DNA of 64,000 nucleotides, from NCBI GenBank assembly GCA_963721115.1, contig CAVRIA010000006.1, positions 248,001 to 312,000 of the forward strand. The letters run 5' to 3'. The position numbers were made by a program, and so were the translations under genes. How positions within the stretch are numbered: the first letter of the stretch is position 1; every line of letters begins with the position of its first letter. The stretch is from CAVRIA01 sp963721115 (lineage in GTDB: Bacteria; Desulfobacterota; Binatia; HRBIN30; CADEER01). This document shows, piece after piece, positions 46,556 through 56,120 of this stretch. The notes under the pieces were generated by a model. The model ran no database searches, was not told where the DNA came from, and saw only the letters and a list, made by a program, of their open reading frames with translations.

Positions 46556-46669
46556 TTGTGGTGCGGGCGTCCCGCCTGCACGGGGGGGTTGGGTGAGAGG
46601 TCAGCGGCCCGGGGCCGCCGTGCAGGCCGGAGGCCCGCACCACAACAGGCCGGAGGCCCGCACCACAAT
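46556..46669. repeat. GTGCGGGCGTCCCGCC hairpin element, family E copy 1
   Basis: Begins TTGTGGTGCGGGCGTCCCGC and ends GCCCGCACCACAA, with TCAGCGGCCCGGGGCCGC in the middle; terminal arms are inverted. A partial right-arm duplicate follows (GGCCGGAGGCCCGCACCAC to 46669). It starts 18 bases after the NTF2-like lipoprotein stop. Confidence 0.75.
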
Positions 46670-46708
46670 AGGAGGAGTGCGGGCCACGGTTTCCCTGTTG
46701 TTTCTTTG

Positions 46709-46842
46709 TTGTGGTGCGGGCGTCCCGCCTGCACGGGGGGTTGGGTGAGGAGGTCAGCGGCCCCGGGGGCCCTGCAGGCCGGAGGCCCGCACCACAATAG
46801 GCCGGAGACCTGCACCACAATGGGCGAAGCCTGCACCGCAAT
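46709..46842. repeat. family E hairpin element, copy 2
   Basis: Same architecture as the element at 46556 (left arm TTGTGGTGCGGGCGTCCCGC, core GTCAGCGGCCCCGGGGGCC, right arm GGAGGCCCGCACCACAA), with two degenerate right-arm repeats trailing to 46842. The pair sits between the convergent lipoprotein and RND transporter genes. Confidence 0.75.
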
Positions 46843-46915
46843 AGGAAGGGTGCGGGCACAGCGAGATGGGAAAGGGATCTCCTGCGTCTCTCGGCGAGAC
46901 TTCGACTCCAAGTCC

Positions 46916-49900
46916 TCAACCGGCGGGCAGCGCTTCGCTCTCGACCGGCGGCGCCACCCGGCCGGTGAGGCGCTGGCGCAAGTGCTCGAGCGCGATGTAG
47001 GTCGCGGGGACGACGAGGAACGTCAGCAGGCTCGAGAAGAGCATGCCGCCGACGACGGCGACGCCGAGCGGGGCGCGCGCTTCGCCGCCCGCGCCGGTGC
47101 CGAGGGCGATCGGCAGGATGCCGACGATGGTCGACAGGGCGGTCATCAGAATCGGCCGGAAGCGGGTCTGCGCCGCCTGGAACGTCGCCTCCCACAGGCC
47201 GAGGCCGCGCTCGCGCAGCTGGTTGGCGAACTCGACGATGAGGATCGAGTTCTTGGTGACCAGGCCGACCAGCATCACCAGGCCGATCTCGCTGAACAGG
47301 TTCAGCGTGTTTCCGGTCGCGACCAGTGTCAGCAGCGCGCCGGTGAAGGACAGCGCCACCGCGACGAGGATCGTCAGCGGGTGCAGGAAGCTCTCGAACT
47401 GGGCGGCGAGGACGAGGAAGATGATGACCACCGCGAGGACGTAGGCGAAGGCCAGCGAGTGGCTCGACTCGAAGTAGCTCTCGGACTCGCCGGAGAACGT
47501 CACCCGGTATCCCTGACCGTGCGGGAGCACGTCGTCGGCCAGGCGCCGGATGGCCTCCAGCGCGCTGCCCAGGGGGGCATCCTGCGCCAGGTAGGCGGTG
47601 ACGGTCGCGGCGCGCAGGCGGTCGAAGTGCGGCAGGCCGCGCGGCGCGACGGTCTCGCGCACCGTGACGATCGAGGCGAGAGGGATGAGCTCTTTGCCGC
47701 GCCCGCGCACGTACACCCCGTAGAGGTCGCGCGGGTTGGCGCGTTCGGCGTGCGCGAGCTGGGCGATGACGTCGTAGGTCTCGCCGCGCAGCTTGAACTT
47801 GGTCAGGTCGAGCCCGCCGAACAGGATCTGCAGGGCGCTGGCGATCTCGCGCACCGATACGCCGAGGTCGCTTGCCCGGTCGCGGTCGATCTTCACCTCG
47901 ATCTGCGGCTTGTTGAGCAGCAGGTCGGTCTGCAGGTTGACCAGGCCGGGGATGGCGCGCGCGCGGTTGGCGATCTCGTCGGCATAGTGCGCCAGGGCGG
48001 CGACGTCGGGTCCCTGGATGACCAGCGAGACGGGCGCCGCGTTGGCGTTCTGGCTGAGGGCGGGGAGGTTGGCCGGAAACGCCTGCATGCCGCCCAGCCC
48101 GGAGAGCTGCCGCCGCAGATCGTCGACGATCTCCATCTGGGTGCGCCGCCGCTTCTCGGGTGGGACCAGACTGGCGAAGAGGCCGCCCTCGTTGACCACG
48201 CCGGGGGTCCCGATGCCCAGGGCGACGACCGAGAACGCCTTTTCTACCTCGGGCGTGGCCAGAATCACCTTCTCCACCTGGCGCTGGTAGCGGTCGGTGT
48301 AGTCGACCGTGCTGCCCTCCGGGGCGCGGGTGAAGGCGCGCACCGCCGAGCGGTCGGCGACCGGGATGAACTCGCTGTCGATGCCGCGCAGCAGGAACAC
48401 GCCGAGCGCCGACCCAGACGAGCCCGAGCAGGAGGACGACCGTGCGGTGGCGCAGCGCCGGGCCGAAGCGTCCGTTCGTAGGCGCGCGCCAGCGCGTCGA
48501 AGCCGCGCGCCAGCACCGCCTTGACGCCGTGCTCCGCCGTGCTGTGGCGCACGATGCGCGCGCAGAGCATGGGCGAGAGGGTGAGGGCGACGAAGCCCGA
48601 GATGGCGACGGCGGCGGCGACGGTGATGCCGAACTCGCGGAAGAGCAGGCCGGTGGTGTCGGTGAGGAAGGCGAGGGGGAGGAACACGGCGATGGTGGAG
48701 ACCGTCGCGGCGACGACCGCGAAGGCGATCTCGTCCATGCCGCGCCGCGCTGCCTCGAACGGTGGCAGGCCCTCCTCGACCCAGCGGGTGATGTTCTCCA
48801 GCACGACGATGGCGTCGTCCACGACCAGACCGATGGCCAGGGTCAGCCCCATCAGCGTCAGCGTGTTGATCGAGAAGTCGAGGAAGTAGAGCACCGCGAA
48901 GGTGCCGACCAGCGACACCGGAATGGCGATGGTCGGGATGATCGTGGCGCGCAGGGAGCGCAGGAAGAGGAAGATCACGATCACCACCAGGATGATCGAC
49001 TCGACGATGGTTCGGCTGACGTCGCTCAGCGACTGCTCGATGAAGGTCGACGAGTCGAAGGCGATCTCCATGCGGACGCCGGCCGGCAGCGTCGGGCGGA
49101 TGAGCGCGATCTCGGCTTTGATCGCCTGCGCCACGTCGAGGGTGTTCGCCTTCGACTGCTTGACGATCCCCAGGCCGACCGCCGGCTGGCCGTCGAAGCG
49201 CACGAGCTTGCGCTCGTCCTCCGGTCCGACCGCGACGTTCGCCACGTCGCGCAGGCGCACCGGGACGCCGTCGACGTTGGCGATGATCAGCGCTCCGTAG
49301 TCCTTCGCGGTCTTGAGCTCGCCGAGCGTTCGCACCGTGAACTCGCGGTCCGTCCCCTCGACGCGGCCCGAAGGCACGTCGACGTTCTCGCGCTTCAGCG
49401 CCGCCGCGACGTCGGCCACGGTGAGGCCCGTGCGCCGTGAGCCGGTCGTTGTCGATCCAGACGCGCATCGAGAAGCGCTTCTCGCCCGCGATCAGCACCT
49501 CCGAGACGCCCGGCAGCTTGCCGAGCCGGTCCTGGATCTGCGTCTCCGCCAGGGTCGAGATCTCGATCTGCGAGTACCCGCTGCCGTACAGGGCGATCCA
49601 CAGGATGGGGCTGGCGTCGGCGTCGCGCTTGGCGACGACGGGCTCGTCGACGTCGTCGGGCAGATCGGCGCGGGCGCGGGCGACGCGATCGCGCACGTCG
49701 TTGGCGGCGGCGTCGACGTTGCGGTCGAGCTCGAACTCGACGGTGATCTGGGAGACCTGCTCGCGGCTGAGCGAGGTGATGTGCTTGACGCCCTCGATGG
49801 CGATCAGCTGATCCTCGAGCGGCTGCGTCACCGAGGTCTCGATGACCTCGGGCGCGGCGCCGGGAAGCACGGTGGTGACGGCGACCACCGGCGGGTCGAC

Positions 49901-50017
49901 GTCCGGGTACTCCCGGTTCGCCAGCCGCGACAGGGAGATCGCCCCGACCAGCATGATCACCAGGGAGAGCACCGTCGACAGGACGGGCCGGTCGATGCAG
50001 AGCTGAGACAGCTTCAC
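46916..50017 (-). CDS. RND family efflux transporter permease (three frameshifts)
   Basis: About 1030 residues, an AcrB/HAE1-type inner-membrane pump. Start MKLSQLCIDRPVLSTVLSLV, porter-domain sequence EYPDVDPPVVAVTTVLPGA and EDQLIAIEGVKHI. The central TM block (GLTLAIGLVVDDAIVVLENI, with the proton-relay Asp pair) and SPMLCARIV are in a second frame; the C-terminal half (IGLVMLVGLVTKNSILIVEF, RFRPILMTALSTIVGILPIA) is in the first frame again. Breaks lie near 49430, 48478 and 48420, each equal to one extra base. The last two are bridged by ALRHRTVVLLLGLVWVG in the third frame. Partner of the adaptor gene directly upstream. Confidence 0.85.
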   Translation of the reverse strand: MKLSQLCIDRPVLSTVLSLVIMLVGAISLSRLANREYPDVDPPVVAVTTVLPGAAPEVIETSVTQPLEDQLIAIEGVKHITSLSREQVSQITVEFELDRNVDAAANDVRDRVARARADLPDDVDEPVVAKRDADASPILWIALYGSGYSQIEISTLAETQIQDRLGKLPGVSEVLIAGEKRFSMRVWIDNDRLTAHGPHRGRRRGGAEARERRRAFGPRRGDGPRVHGANARRAQDREGLRSADHRQRRRRPGAPARRGERRGRTGGRAQARALRRPAGGRPGDRQAVEGEHPRRGAGDQSRDRAHPPDAAGRRPHGDRLRLVDLHRAVAERRQPNHRRVDHPGGDRDLPLPALPARHDHPDHRHSGVAGRHLRGALLPRLLDQHADADGADPGHRSGRGRRHRRAGEHHPLGRGGPATVRGSAARHGRDRLRGRRRDGLHHRRVPPPRLPHRHHRPALPRVRHHRRRRRRHLGLRRPHPLAHALRAHRAPQHGGARRQGGAGARLRRAGARLRTDASARRCATARSSSCSGSSGSALGVFLLRGIDSEFIPVADRSAVRAFTRAPEGSTVDYTDRYQRQVEKVILATPEVEKAFSVVALGIGTPGVVNEGGLFASLVPPEKRRRTQMEIVDDLRRQLSGLGGMQAFPANLPALSQNANAAPVSLVIQGPDVAALAHYADEIANRARAIPGLVNLQTDLLLNKPQIEVKIDRDRASDLGVSVREIASALQILFGGLDLTKFKLRGETYDVIAQLAHAERANPRDLYGVYVRGRGKELIPLASIVTVRETVAPRGLPHFDRLRAATVTAYLAQDAPLGSALEAIRRLADDVLPHGQGYRVTFSGESESYFESSHSLAFAYVLAVVIIFLVLAAQFESFLHPLTILVAVALSFTGALLTLVATGNTLNLFSEIGLVMLVGLVTKNSILIVEFANQLRERGLGLWEATFQAAQTRFRPILMTALSTIVGILPIALGTGAGGEARAPLGVAVVGGMLFSSLLTFLVVPATYIALEHLRQRLTGRVAPPVESEALPAG

Positions 50018-50021
50018 GGAG

Positions 50022-51005
50022 CTACTCGGCGGCCGATCTTCCGGCCTCTCCTTCGGCGACCTCGGAACCGGGGACGAGGGTGGCCTTCTGGACCTGGTCG
50101 CCGGCAGAGACCTTGTGCGTTCCCGCCGAGACGATGCGGTCCCCGGCGGCGATGCCGGACGTGATCTCGACCTTCCCCGGCCGCCGCAGGCCGAGCTCGA
50201 CCGGCACGCGCTCGGCGATGTCGCCGGCGCCGATCCGCCACACGAAGGGCCCGTTGGCGTCGTAGGCGACCGCCGCCTCGGGAACGACCAGGGCGTTCTC
50301 GTGGCGCGCGACCTCGAGCCGGATGGTTGCGAACAGGCCGGGCCGCAGCTTGTGGTCGGGGTTCGGGACCCAGGCCTTCAACAGCAGGCGGCGGTTGCTC
50401 GTGTCGAGGGAGGGAGCGACGAAGTAGACCTGTCCGGGGAAGCTCTCCTCGGGCCAGGGTGACACCTTCACCTCGAGCGGCATGTCGGTGCGGACCGCGC
50501 GCACGACGATCTCCGGAACCGTGAAGAGGAGGCGCAGGCGGTCGATGGAGTCGATGCGGACGAGGTCGACGTCGGAGTCGATGCGGACGCCGGGGGACAC
50601 CTTGCGAGCCCCGAGAACGCCGTCGAAGGGGGCGCGGATGCGGGTGCGGTCGAGCTCCACCTTGGCCAGGTCGCGGCGCGCCTTCGCCACCTCGTTCTTG
50701 GACTTGGCGCTGTCGAATTCCGCTGGCGACATCGAGCCCTGGCGCGCCAGCGTCGAGGCGCGCTCGAAGTCGTCCGCGGCGAGCGCCAGCTGCGCCTCGG
50801 CCTCGCGCAGCCGCGCGGCCTGCTCATCGTCGCGCAGGCGGAAGAGCAGGGCGCCCTTGTCGACGTGGTCGCCCTCCTGGAACTCGACCGACTCGATGAT
50901 GCCCTCGGTCTCCGAGCGAACGACCACCGACTCGTCCGCCTCGAGCTGCCCGACCAGGTCGAGGACGTCGAGGATCGTGTCCGGCTTCACGGTGACCATC
51001 TCCAC
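50022..51005 (-). CDS. RND efflux periplasmic adaptor (membrane fusion protein)
   Basis: 327 residues as an intact ORF. It has the lipoyl-like half motifs (SETEGIIESVEFQEGDHVDK, ALLFRL), an alpha-hairpin (RLREAEAQLALAADDFERAS), IRAPFDGVLGARKVSPG and the beta-barrel RLLFTVPEIVV. In the same frame just upstream, to about 51100, lies a lipoprotein signal, SLAALASLFLLAACGSPAD, but its ATG (51109, ribosome site AAGGA) is out of frame by one missing base. The real gene is therefore probably 50022-51109. The pump gene starts four bases after this stop. Confidence 0.86.
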   Translation of the reverse strand: MEMVTVKPDTILDVLDLVGQLEADESVVVRSETEGIIESVEFQEGDHVDKGALLFRLRDDEQAARLREAEAQLALAADDFERASTLARQGSMSPAEFDSAKSKNEVAKARRDLAKVELDRTRIRAPFDGVLGARKVSPGVRIDSDVDLVRIDSIDRLRLLFTVPEIVVRAVRTDMPLEVKVSPWPEESFPGQVYFVAPSLDTSNRRLLLKAWVPNPDHKLRPGLFATIRLEVARHENALVVPEAAVAYDANGPFVWRIGAGDIAERVPVELGLRRPGKVEITSGIAAGDRIVSAGTHKVSAGDQVQKATLVPGSEVAEGEAGRSAAE

Positions 51006-51410
51006 CGAGACCGGCGGCGGCTTGTGCCCCGCACTCGAGTCCGCCGGGCTGCCGCAGGCGGCGAGGAGGAAAAGGCTAGCGAGAGCCGCGAGGCTTCTGG
51101 TCTGGGCATGTCGTCCTTCGTTTCTTCCGATGCGCCGGCGGCGCCTGGGAACGCGCTCTACGGCCTGCCGGCAAGACGATCGTCGAGGATCGGCGCAATG
51201 CGGGTCCGCGCCAATCCGATAGCGGGGCAGAAGATCTAGCGTTTCCTAAAAGAATTCCCGGCGCAAGGCTAGTCGGGGTGCGCTTCCTTCCCTCGGCGCG
51301 TGCCGGCGCTCGGGGTTTACGCCGGGGGCTCCGCCGTCGTAAGTAGCGGGCGGCCGTCGTTTCCACCCCGGGGGGAGCCGGGGGGCCCTTCGACGGCCGG
51401 GGGAGGATCG

Positions 51411-53654
51411 ATGCCAGAAGCTCGGCGAGGGAGTGGGGGAACTGTCCTGGTCTGCCTGCTGCTCGCGGTCGCCGTCTCGGGCTGCGGCAAGCACGAGGGC
51501 GCCGGCCGAGCCGTGGGCAAGGCGCGGCCCGCGGCCGTCGTCGCGCAGCGTGTCGAGACGCAAGCGCAGTCAGCGGCGTAGCTGGCGGCGCAAGCCGGGG
51601 CGGAGAAGCCGTCCGAGCAGATCCTCTTCGGCGATCTGCACGTGCACACGACGTTCTCGGCCGACGCGTTCCTGATGAGCCTGCCGATCATGCAGGGAGA
51701 GGGCGCGCATCCGGTCGGCGACGCGTGCGACTTCGCCCGCTACTGCTCGGAGCTCGACTTCTGGAGCATCAACGACCACGCGGAGGCGCTGACGCCGCGC
51801 CGCTGGCGCGAGACCAAGGACGCCATCCGCCAGTGCAACGCCCTGGCGGGGGACCCGAAGTCGCCCGACATGGTCGCCTACATCGGCTGGGAGTGGACGC
51901 AGATCGGGCGCACGCCGAAGGAGCACTACGGCCACAAGAACGTGATCTTCCGCGACCTCGGCGACGACCAGGTGCCGCGCCGCCCGATCCACTCCGCCAG
52001 CTTCACCACCCATGCCATGCGGCAGAAGCCGCCGCTCTACGTCCGCCTGGCGCCGGTCGTGCTCGACTGGCCGAACCGGCAGCGCTACCTCGACCTGCTG
52101 ACGTTCCAGAAGGAGCTGACCGCGGTGCCCGACTGCCCGGAAGGCGTCGACACGCGCAAGCTGCCGGACGAGTGCCTGGAGGGAGCGCCCACCCCGCAGG
52201 TGCTGTTCGAGAAGCTCGCGCAGTGGGGCTTCGACACGATGGTGATCCCGCACGGCACCACCTGGGGCATCTACACGCCGCAGGGCGCCTCGTGGGACAA
52301 GCAGCTCACCGCGACCCAGCACGATCCGGAGAAGCAGCGCCTCATCGAGGTGTACTCCGGCCACGGCAACTCCGAGGAGTACCGCGACTGGCGGGCGGCG
52401 ACCTTCGACGCGCAGGGCGAGCCGGTCTGTCCCGCGCCCAGCGAAGGCTACGAGCCGTGCTGCTGGCGCGCCGGCGAGATCATCCGCTCCCGCTGCGACG
52501 ATGCGAAGTCGCCGGACTGCGAGCGCCGCGTGCAGGAGGCGCGCAAGAACTACCTGGCGGCGGGGGTGAGCGGGTTCCTCACGGTTCCCGGCGCCCAGGT
52601 GGAGGACTGGCTCGACTGCGGCAGCTGTCCCGACTGCTTCCTGCCGTCGATGAACTACCGCCCGGGCAACTCGGTGCAGTACATCCTGTCGCTGTCGAAC
52701 TTCGACCAGCCGGGCGATCCGCTGCGCTTCCAGTTCGGCTTCATCGCCTCCAGCGACAACCACCGGGCGCGTCCCGGAACGGGCTACAAGGAGTACGGCC
52801 GCCTCTACAACACGGAGTCCTTCGGGCCGCGCGACGAGGCCTGGTACCGGCGCATGAACCCGAACCGCAGCGCCGCCCCCGCCCCCGAGTCGGTGCCGAT
52901 CGACCCGGCCAACTCCGGCCTGCAGGGCTATCAGCTGATCGACTTCGAGCGCCAGGCGTCGTTCTTCATGACCGGCGGTCTGGTGGCGGTCCACTCGAGC
53001 GGCCGCTCGCGCGAGGCGATCTGGGAGGCGCTGAAGAGCCGCAACGTCTACGGAACCAGCGGGCCGCGCATTCTCCTCTGGTTCGACCTGCTCAACGGTC
53101 CGCAGGGAGAGCTGAGCATGGGAGGCAAGGCGGACCTCGCCGCCAACCCGCGCTTTCGCGTGCGCGCCGCCGGCGCCTTCAAGCAGAAGCCCGGCTGTCC
53201 GGACTTCGCCACCGCCGGCCTGCCGGCGCAGCGCCTCGAGCAGCTCTGCCACGGCGAGTGCTACAACCCGAGCGACGAGCGCCTGCAGATCTCGCGCATC
53301 GAGGTCGTCCGCATCCGCCCGCAGCAGCACCCCGGAGAGCCGGTGCGCCAGCTCATCGAGGATCCGTGGCGGGTCATCCAGTGCCCGAAGAGCCCGGACG
53401 GCTGCGTGGCGGAGTTCGAGGACGACGACTTCCTCTCCGGCGGGCGCGACGCGGTCTACTACGTGCGCGCCATCCAGGAGGCGACGCCGGCGATCAACGC
53501 CGGAGCGCTGCGCTGCAAGCGCGACGAGAGCGGCGCCTGCGTCGAGGTGCACCCTTGCTACGGCGACTACCGCACGTCGAAGGACGACGACTGCCTGAGC
53601 CCGGCCGAGGAGCGCGCCTGGTCCTCGCCGCTGTATTTGCACCCGGCGGGGTGA
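51411..53654 (+). CDS. DUF3604 lipoprotein with an in-frame amber codon
   Basis: ATG 51411 follows GGGGGAGGA. The signal VLVCLLLAVAVSGCGK carries a lipobox. The frame then meets TAG at 51579-51581 and continues, in the same frame, into a full DUF3604 domain: ILFGDLHVHTTFSADAF (metal-binding HxH), WSINDHAEALTPRRW, YIGWEWTQ, VIPHGTTWG, VYSGHGNSEEYR and FIASSDNHRARPGTGYKE. No ATG, GTG or TTG lies between the TAG and the HxH, so the domain cannot start after it. CAG to TAG would be one base change. DUF3604 proteins are PHP-like metal-dependent hydrolases of unknown substrate. Confidence 0.8.
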
Positions 53655-53730
53655 GCGGGAGAAGAGAAGGCAACGTCGGAGAAGCGAAGGCTGCCGAGAA
53701 GAGAAGGCGCGAGAAAAAAAACAGAAAAAA

Positions 53731-53917
53731 CAATGCAACCACGAAGGGCACGAAGACCACGAAGAAGGAAGAAGAAGATTGAGAGATGAAGACTGAAGAT
53801 TGAAGAGGAGAAGAGAGAAGGGACGAAAAGCTATTCGTCTCTTTCCCATTCCTCATTCTTCCTTCCCTTCGTCCTTCTCCATCCTTCGTGCTCTTCGTGT
53901 CCTTCGTGGTTGCATTG
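53731..53917. repeat. 187-bp inverted repeat, family F
   Basis: Left arm CAATGCAACCACGAAGGGCA then CGAAGACCACGAAGAAGG; right arm is the near reverse complement (CTTCGTGTCCTTCGTGGTTGCATTG read as two blocks from about 53893). The interior is GAAGA-rich and then CTTCC-rich. It lies between the convergent DUF3604 and GAF genes. It may be a terminator or a MITE; no ORF. Confidence 0.7.
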
Positions 53918-53934
53918 CCTTGTCCTCCGGCGCG

Positions 53935-54705
53935 TCAGCGCGCCGAGGCCAGGCGGTCGCGTGCCGCGGCGACGAGGACGACGCCGGCGACGGCGAGTAC
54001 CGCGGCGACGAGGATGCCGCGCTGCGCCGGCAACTGCCACCAGGGGAGGACGCGGGCCCGGTGCACGAGCGCCGTGCCGGCGGCGAGGAGGACCCCGATC
54101 GACAGCAGAGAGAAGCCCGCCGCACGGCAGATGCGGCGCAGGTTGAGGACCTCGCCGCGCAGCTGCGCATAGAGAGACGCTTTCTCGTGCGCCACGGCGA
54201 TCTCGTTGGCCAGGGCCTCGAGGAACTCCAGACTGTCCGCATTGAGGCAACCCGCGTCGGGGTTCACCACCTCGATGACGCCGATGCGTCCCTCGGCGCT
54301 GCGCAGCGGCGCGCACAGTAGGGAGCGTGTCTGCATCGAGGTGCGGCGGTCGACGCCGCCGTAGAAGCGCTCGTCGGTGGAGGTGTCCGCGACCAGCGCC
54401 GCCTCGTCGTGCTTCAGAACCCAACCGGCGATGCCGCGATCGGCCGGGAAGCGGATCTCGGCGAGCTTCTCCTCGCTGATCGTTCCCGACTCCCTCTGGC
54501 TGGCGATCGGAAAGGTGAGCTCGTTGCGTGCGCGATCGAGGAGGATCAGGGCACATCCCTCGGCCTCGAACAGCTCGCGCGTGCGCCGAGTCGCGTAGCG
54601 GACGAGATCGTCGAGGTCGGTGAAGGTCGCGAGCCGACGCGTCACGTCGTAGAGCAGATGCAGCCGATCGGACGGCTGCGCCTTCGGTGTGGCGTCGGCG
54701 GCCAT
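53935..54705 (-). CDS. GAF domain protein with two C-terminal membrane segments
   Basis: 256 residues. A GAF domain (about 15-165) with LLYDVTRRLATFTDLDDLVR, GCALILLDRARNELTF, RFPADRGIAGWVLKHDEAAL, RTSMQTRSLLCAPLRSAEGR and IGVIEVVNPDAG, then a short helix and two hydrophobic segments (FSLLSIGVLLAAGTALV and GILVAAVLAVAGVVLVAAA). No kinase, cyclase or DNA-binding output domain is fused, so it may sense a small molecule and signal through a partner. Confidence 0.82.
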   Translation of the reverse strand: MAADATPKAQPSDRLHLLYDVTRRLATFTDLDDLVRYATRRTRELFEAEGCALILLDRARNELTFPIASQRESGTISEEKLAEIRFPADRGIAGWVLKHDEAALVADTSTDERFYGGVDRRTSMQTRSLLCAPLRSAEGRIGVIEVVNPDAGCLNADSLEFLEALANEIAVAHEKASLYAQLRGEVLNLRRICRAAGFSLLSIGVLLAAGTALVHRARVLPWWQLPAQRGILVAAVLAVAGVVLVAAARDRLASAR

Positions 54706-54761
54706 GCGCGGCGGATTCTATGGCCGGCTCGTGCGGAGCGTCAAACCGCGCCGGCAGACGA

Positions 54762-55165
54762 AGGCCGCGGCCATTGTTGCGTTGTTGTGTTGTTGTGGTG
54801 CGGGCGTCCCGCCTGCACGGGGAGTGGGAGGGGGGATCAGCGGCCCGCGGGGCCGCTAGGCAGGCCGGAGGCCTGCACCACAATTTCGGCAGGCGGCGGC
54901 CGCGGCCGTTGTCGTGGTGTTGTGTTGTGTTGTTGTGGTGCGGGCGTCCCGCCTGCACGGGGAGTGGGAGGGGGGATCAGCGGCCCGCGGGGCCGCTAGG
55001 CAGGCCGGAGGCCTGCACCACAATTTCTGGCGAGGCGGCAGGCCGCGGCCGTTGCTTGTGTGGTGTTGTGTGTGTTGTGGTGCGGGCGTCCCGCCTGCAC
55101 GGGGAGTGGGAGGGGGGATCAGCGGCCCGCGGGGCCGCTAGGCAGGCCGGAGGCCTGCACCACAA
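54762..55165. repeat. three identical tandem family E hairpins, about 141-bp period
   Basis: A 91-bp palindromic element occurs three times without a base change, at 54793-54883, 54933-55023 and 55075-55165. Each begins TTGTGGTGCGGGCGTCCCGC, has GATCAGCGGCCCGCGGGGCC near the centre, and ends GGAGGCCTGCACCACAA. The spacers between copies are homologous GGCCGCGGCC / GTTGTG-rich sequence rather than unique. The array fills the divergent gap between the GAF gene and psd. Two older copies are at 46556 and 46709. Confidence 0.85.
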
Positions 55166-55217
55166 GCTGGCAAGCCCGGCGCTTTTGCGCCACAAGTCGG
55201 CGCGGAGAGGCGTGCGC

Positions 55218-56093
55218 ATGTCTGGCACATGGAAGAGCCGAGTCGCATTGGCGGCCCTGCGGGCGTTGCCGAAGAACGCGATGTCGCGCCTGGCGGGGCG
55301 CGCGGCCGGCTGGCGGCTGCCGGGTCCCCTGCAGCGCCTGGAGATCCGCGCCTTCGCGCGCGCGGTCGGCGTCGACTGGAACGAGGTGCGGGACCCGATC
55401 GGGTCCTTCCCGACACTGCAGGACTTCTTCACTCGACAGCTGAAGGAAGGCGCGCGTCGCGTCGACCCGGCGCCCGACGCGCTGGTGGCCCCGTGCGACG
55501 GGTTCTGGGGTGCGGCGGGAATCGTCGAGCGCGGCGCGCTGCTGCAGGTGAAGGGGCGCCCCTACTCGCTCGACGCCCTGCTCGGCGACGGCGCGGAGGC
55601 GGGCCGCTTCGAGGGCGGCGCGTTCGCGACGTTCTACCTCTCGCCGCGCGACTATCACCGCTTTCACATGCCCTGCGCGGGGCGGATCGCTCGCGCCAGC
55701 TACCTGCCCGGCACGCTGTGGCCGGTGAACCGACTCGGCGTCGAGGGCGTGCCGGGCCTTTTCGCCGAGAACGAGCGCCTGTGCGTCTATCTGCGGGTCG
55801 GCCCGCTCGAAGAGGGCGGCACGATCTGCATGGCCGCCGTCGGTGCGACGCTGGTCGGCAAGGTGCGGGTCGAGTTCGACGGCCTGACGACCAACGCACC
55901 CGGCGCCGCGGCCGAGACGCGCCGTTATCCGGAGCCGGGCCGGCGCTTCGAGAAGGGCCAGGAGTGGGGCCGCTTCGAGTTCGGCTCGACGATCGTCCTG
56001 ATCGCCACGGCCGACCTGCTCAGAATCGACGCGCGCCCCCCCGGCTCGGTGCTCCGGCTCGGCGAGCGCATCGGGACGCTCTGTTTTCAGTGA
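55218..56093 (+). CDS. psd: phosphatidylserine decarboxylase
   Basis: 291 residues, the usual length for the bacterial membrane-type enzyme that makes phosphatidylethanolamine. Signatures: FFTRQLKEGARRVDPAPDAL, VAPCDGFWGAAG, LSPRDYHRFHMPCAGRI (catalytic Asp/His region), LFAENERLCVYL and VGATLVGKV. The self-cleavage site is FGST near the C-terminus (the family has LGST), where Ser becomes the pyruvoyl group. ATG 55218 follows GGAGAGG. The gene starts 53 bases after the triple repeat array. Confidence 0.93.
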   Translation: MSGTWKSRVALAALRALPKNAMSRLAGRAAGWRLPGPLQRLEIRAFARAVGVDWNEVRDPIGSFPTLQDFFTRQLKEGARRVDPAPDALVAPCDGFWGAAGIVERGALLQVKGRPYSLDALLGDGAEAGRFEGGAFATFYLSPRDYHRFHMPCAGRIARASYLPGTLWPVNRLGVEGVPGLFAENERLCVYLRVGPLEEGGTICMAAVGATLVGKVRVEFDGLTTNAPGAAAETRRYPEPGRRFEKGQEWGRFEFGSTIVLIATADLLRIDARPPGSVLRLGERIGTLCFQ

Positions 56094-56120
56094 TTCAGTG
56101 TTGGAGTGAGTTGAAGTGAT

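Noticed and set aside
46067..48481. 804-residue plus-strand ORF through the family E repeats and the RND gene
   Set aside because: It reads through palindromic repeats and antisense to a clear RND pump; composition is that of a shadow frame.
51579..51581. Genome-wide recoding of TAG
   Set aside because: Several intact genes in the window end at TAG in the expected place, so TAG works as a stop.
54762..55165. Regularly spaced identical repeats that look like a CRISPR array
   Set aside because: Repeats are 91 bp and palindromic over most of their length, spacers are homologous to one another, and there are no cas genes. This is a tandem hairpin element.
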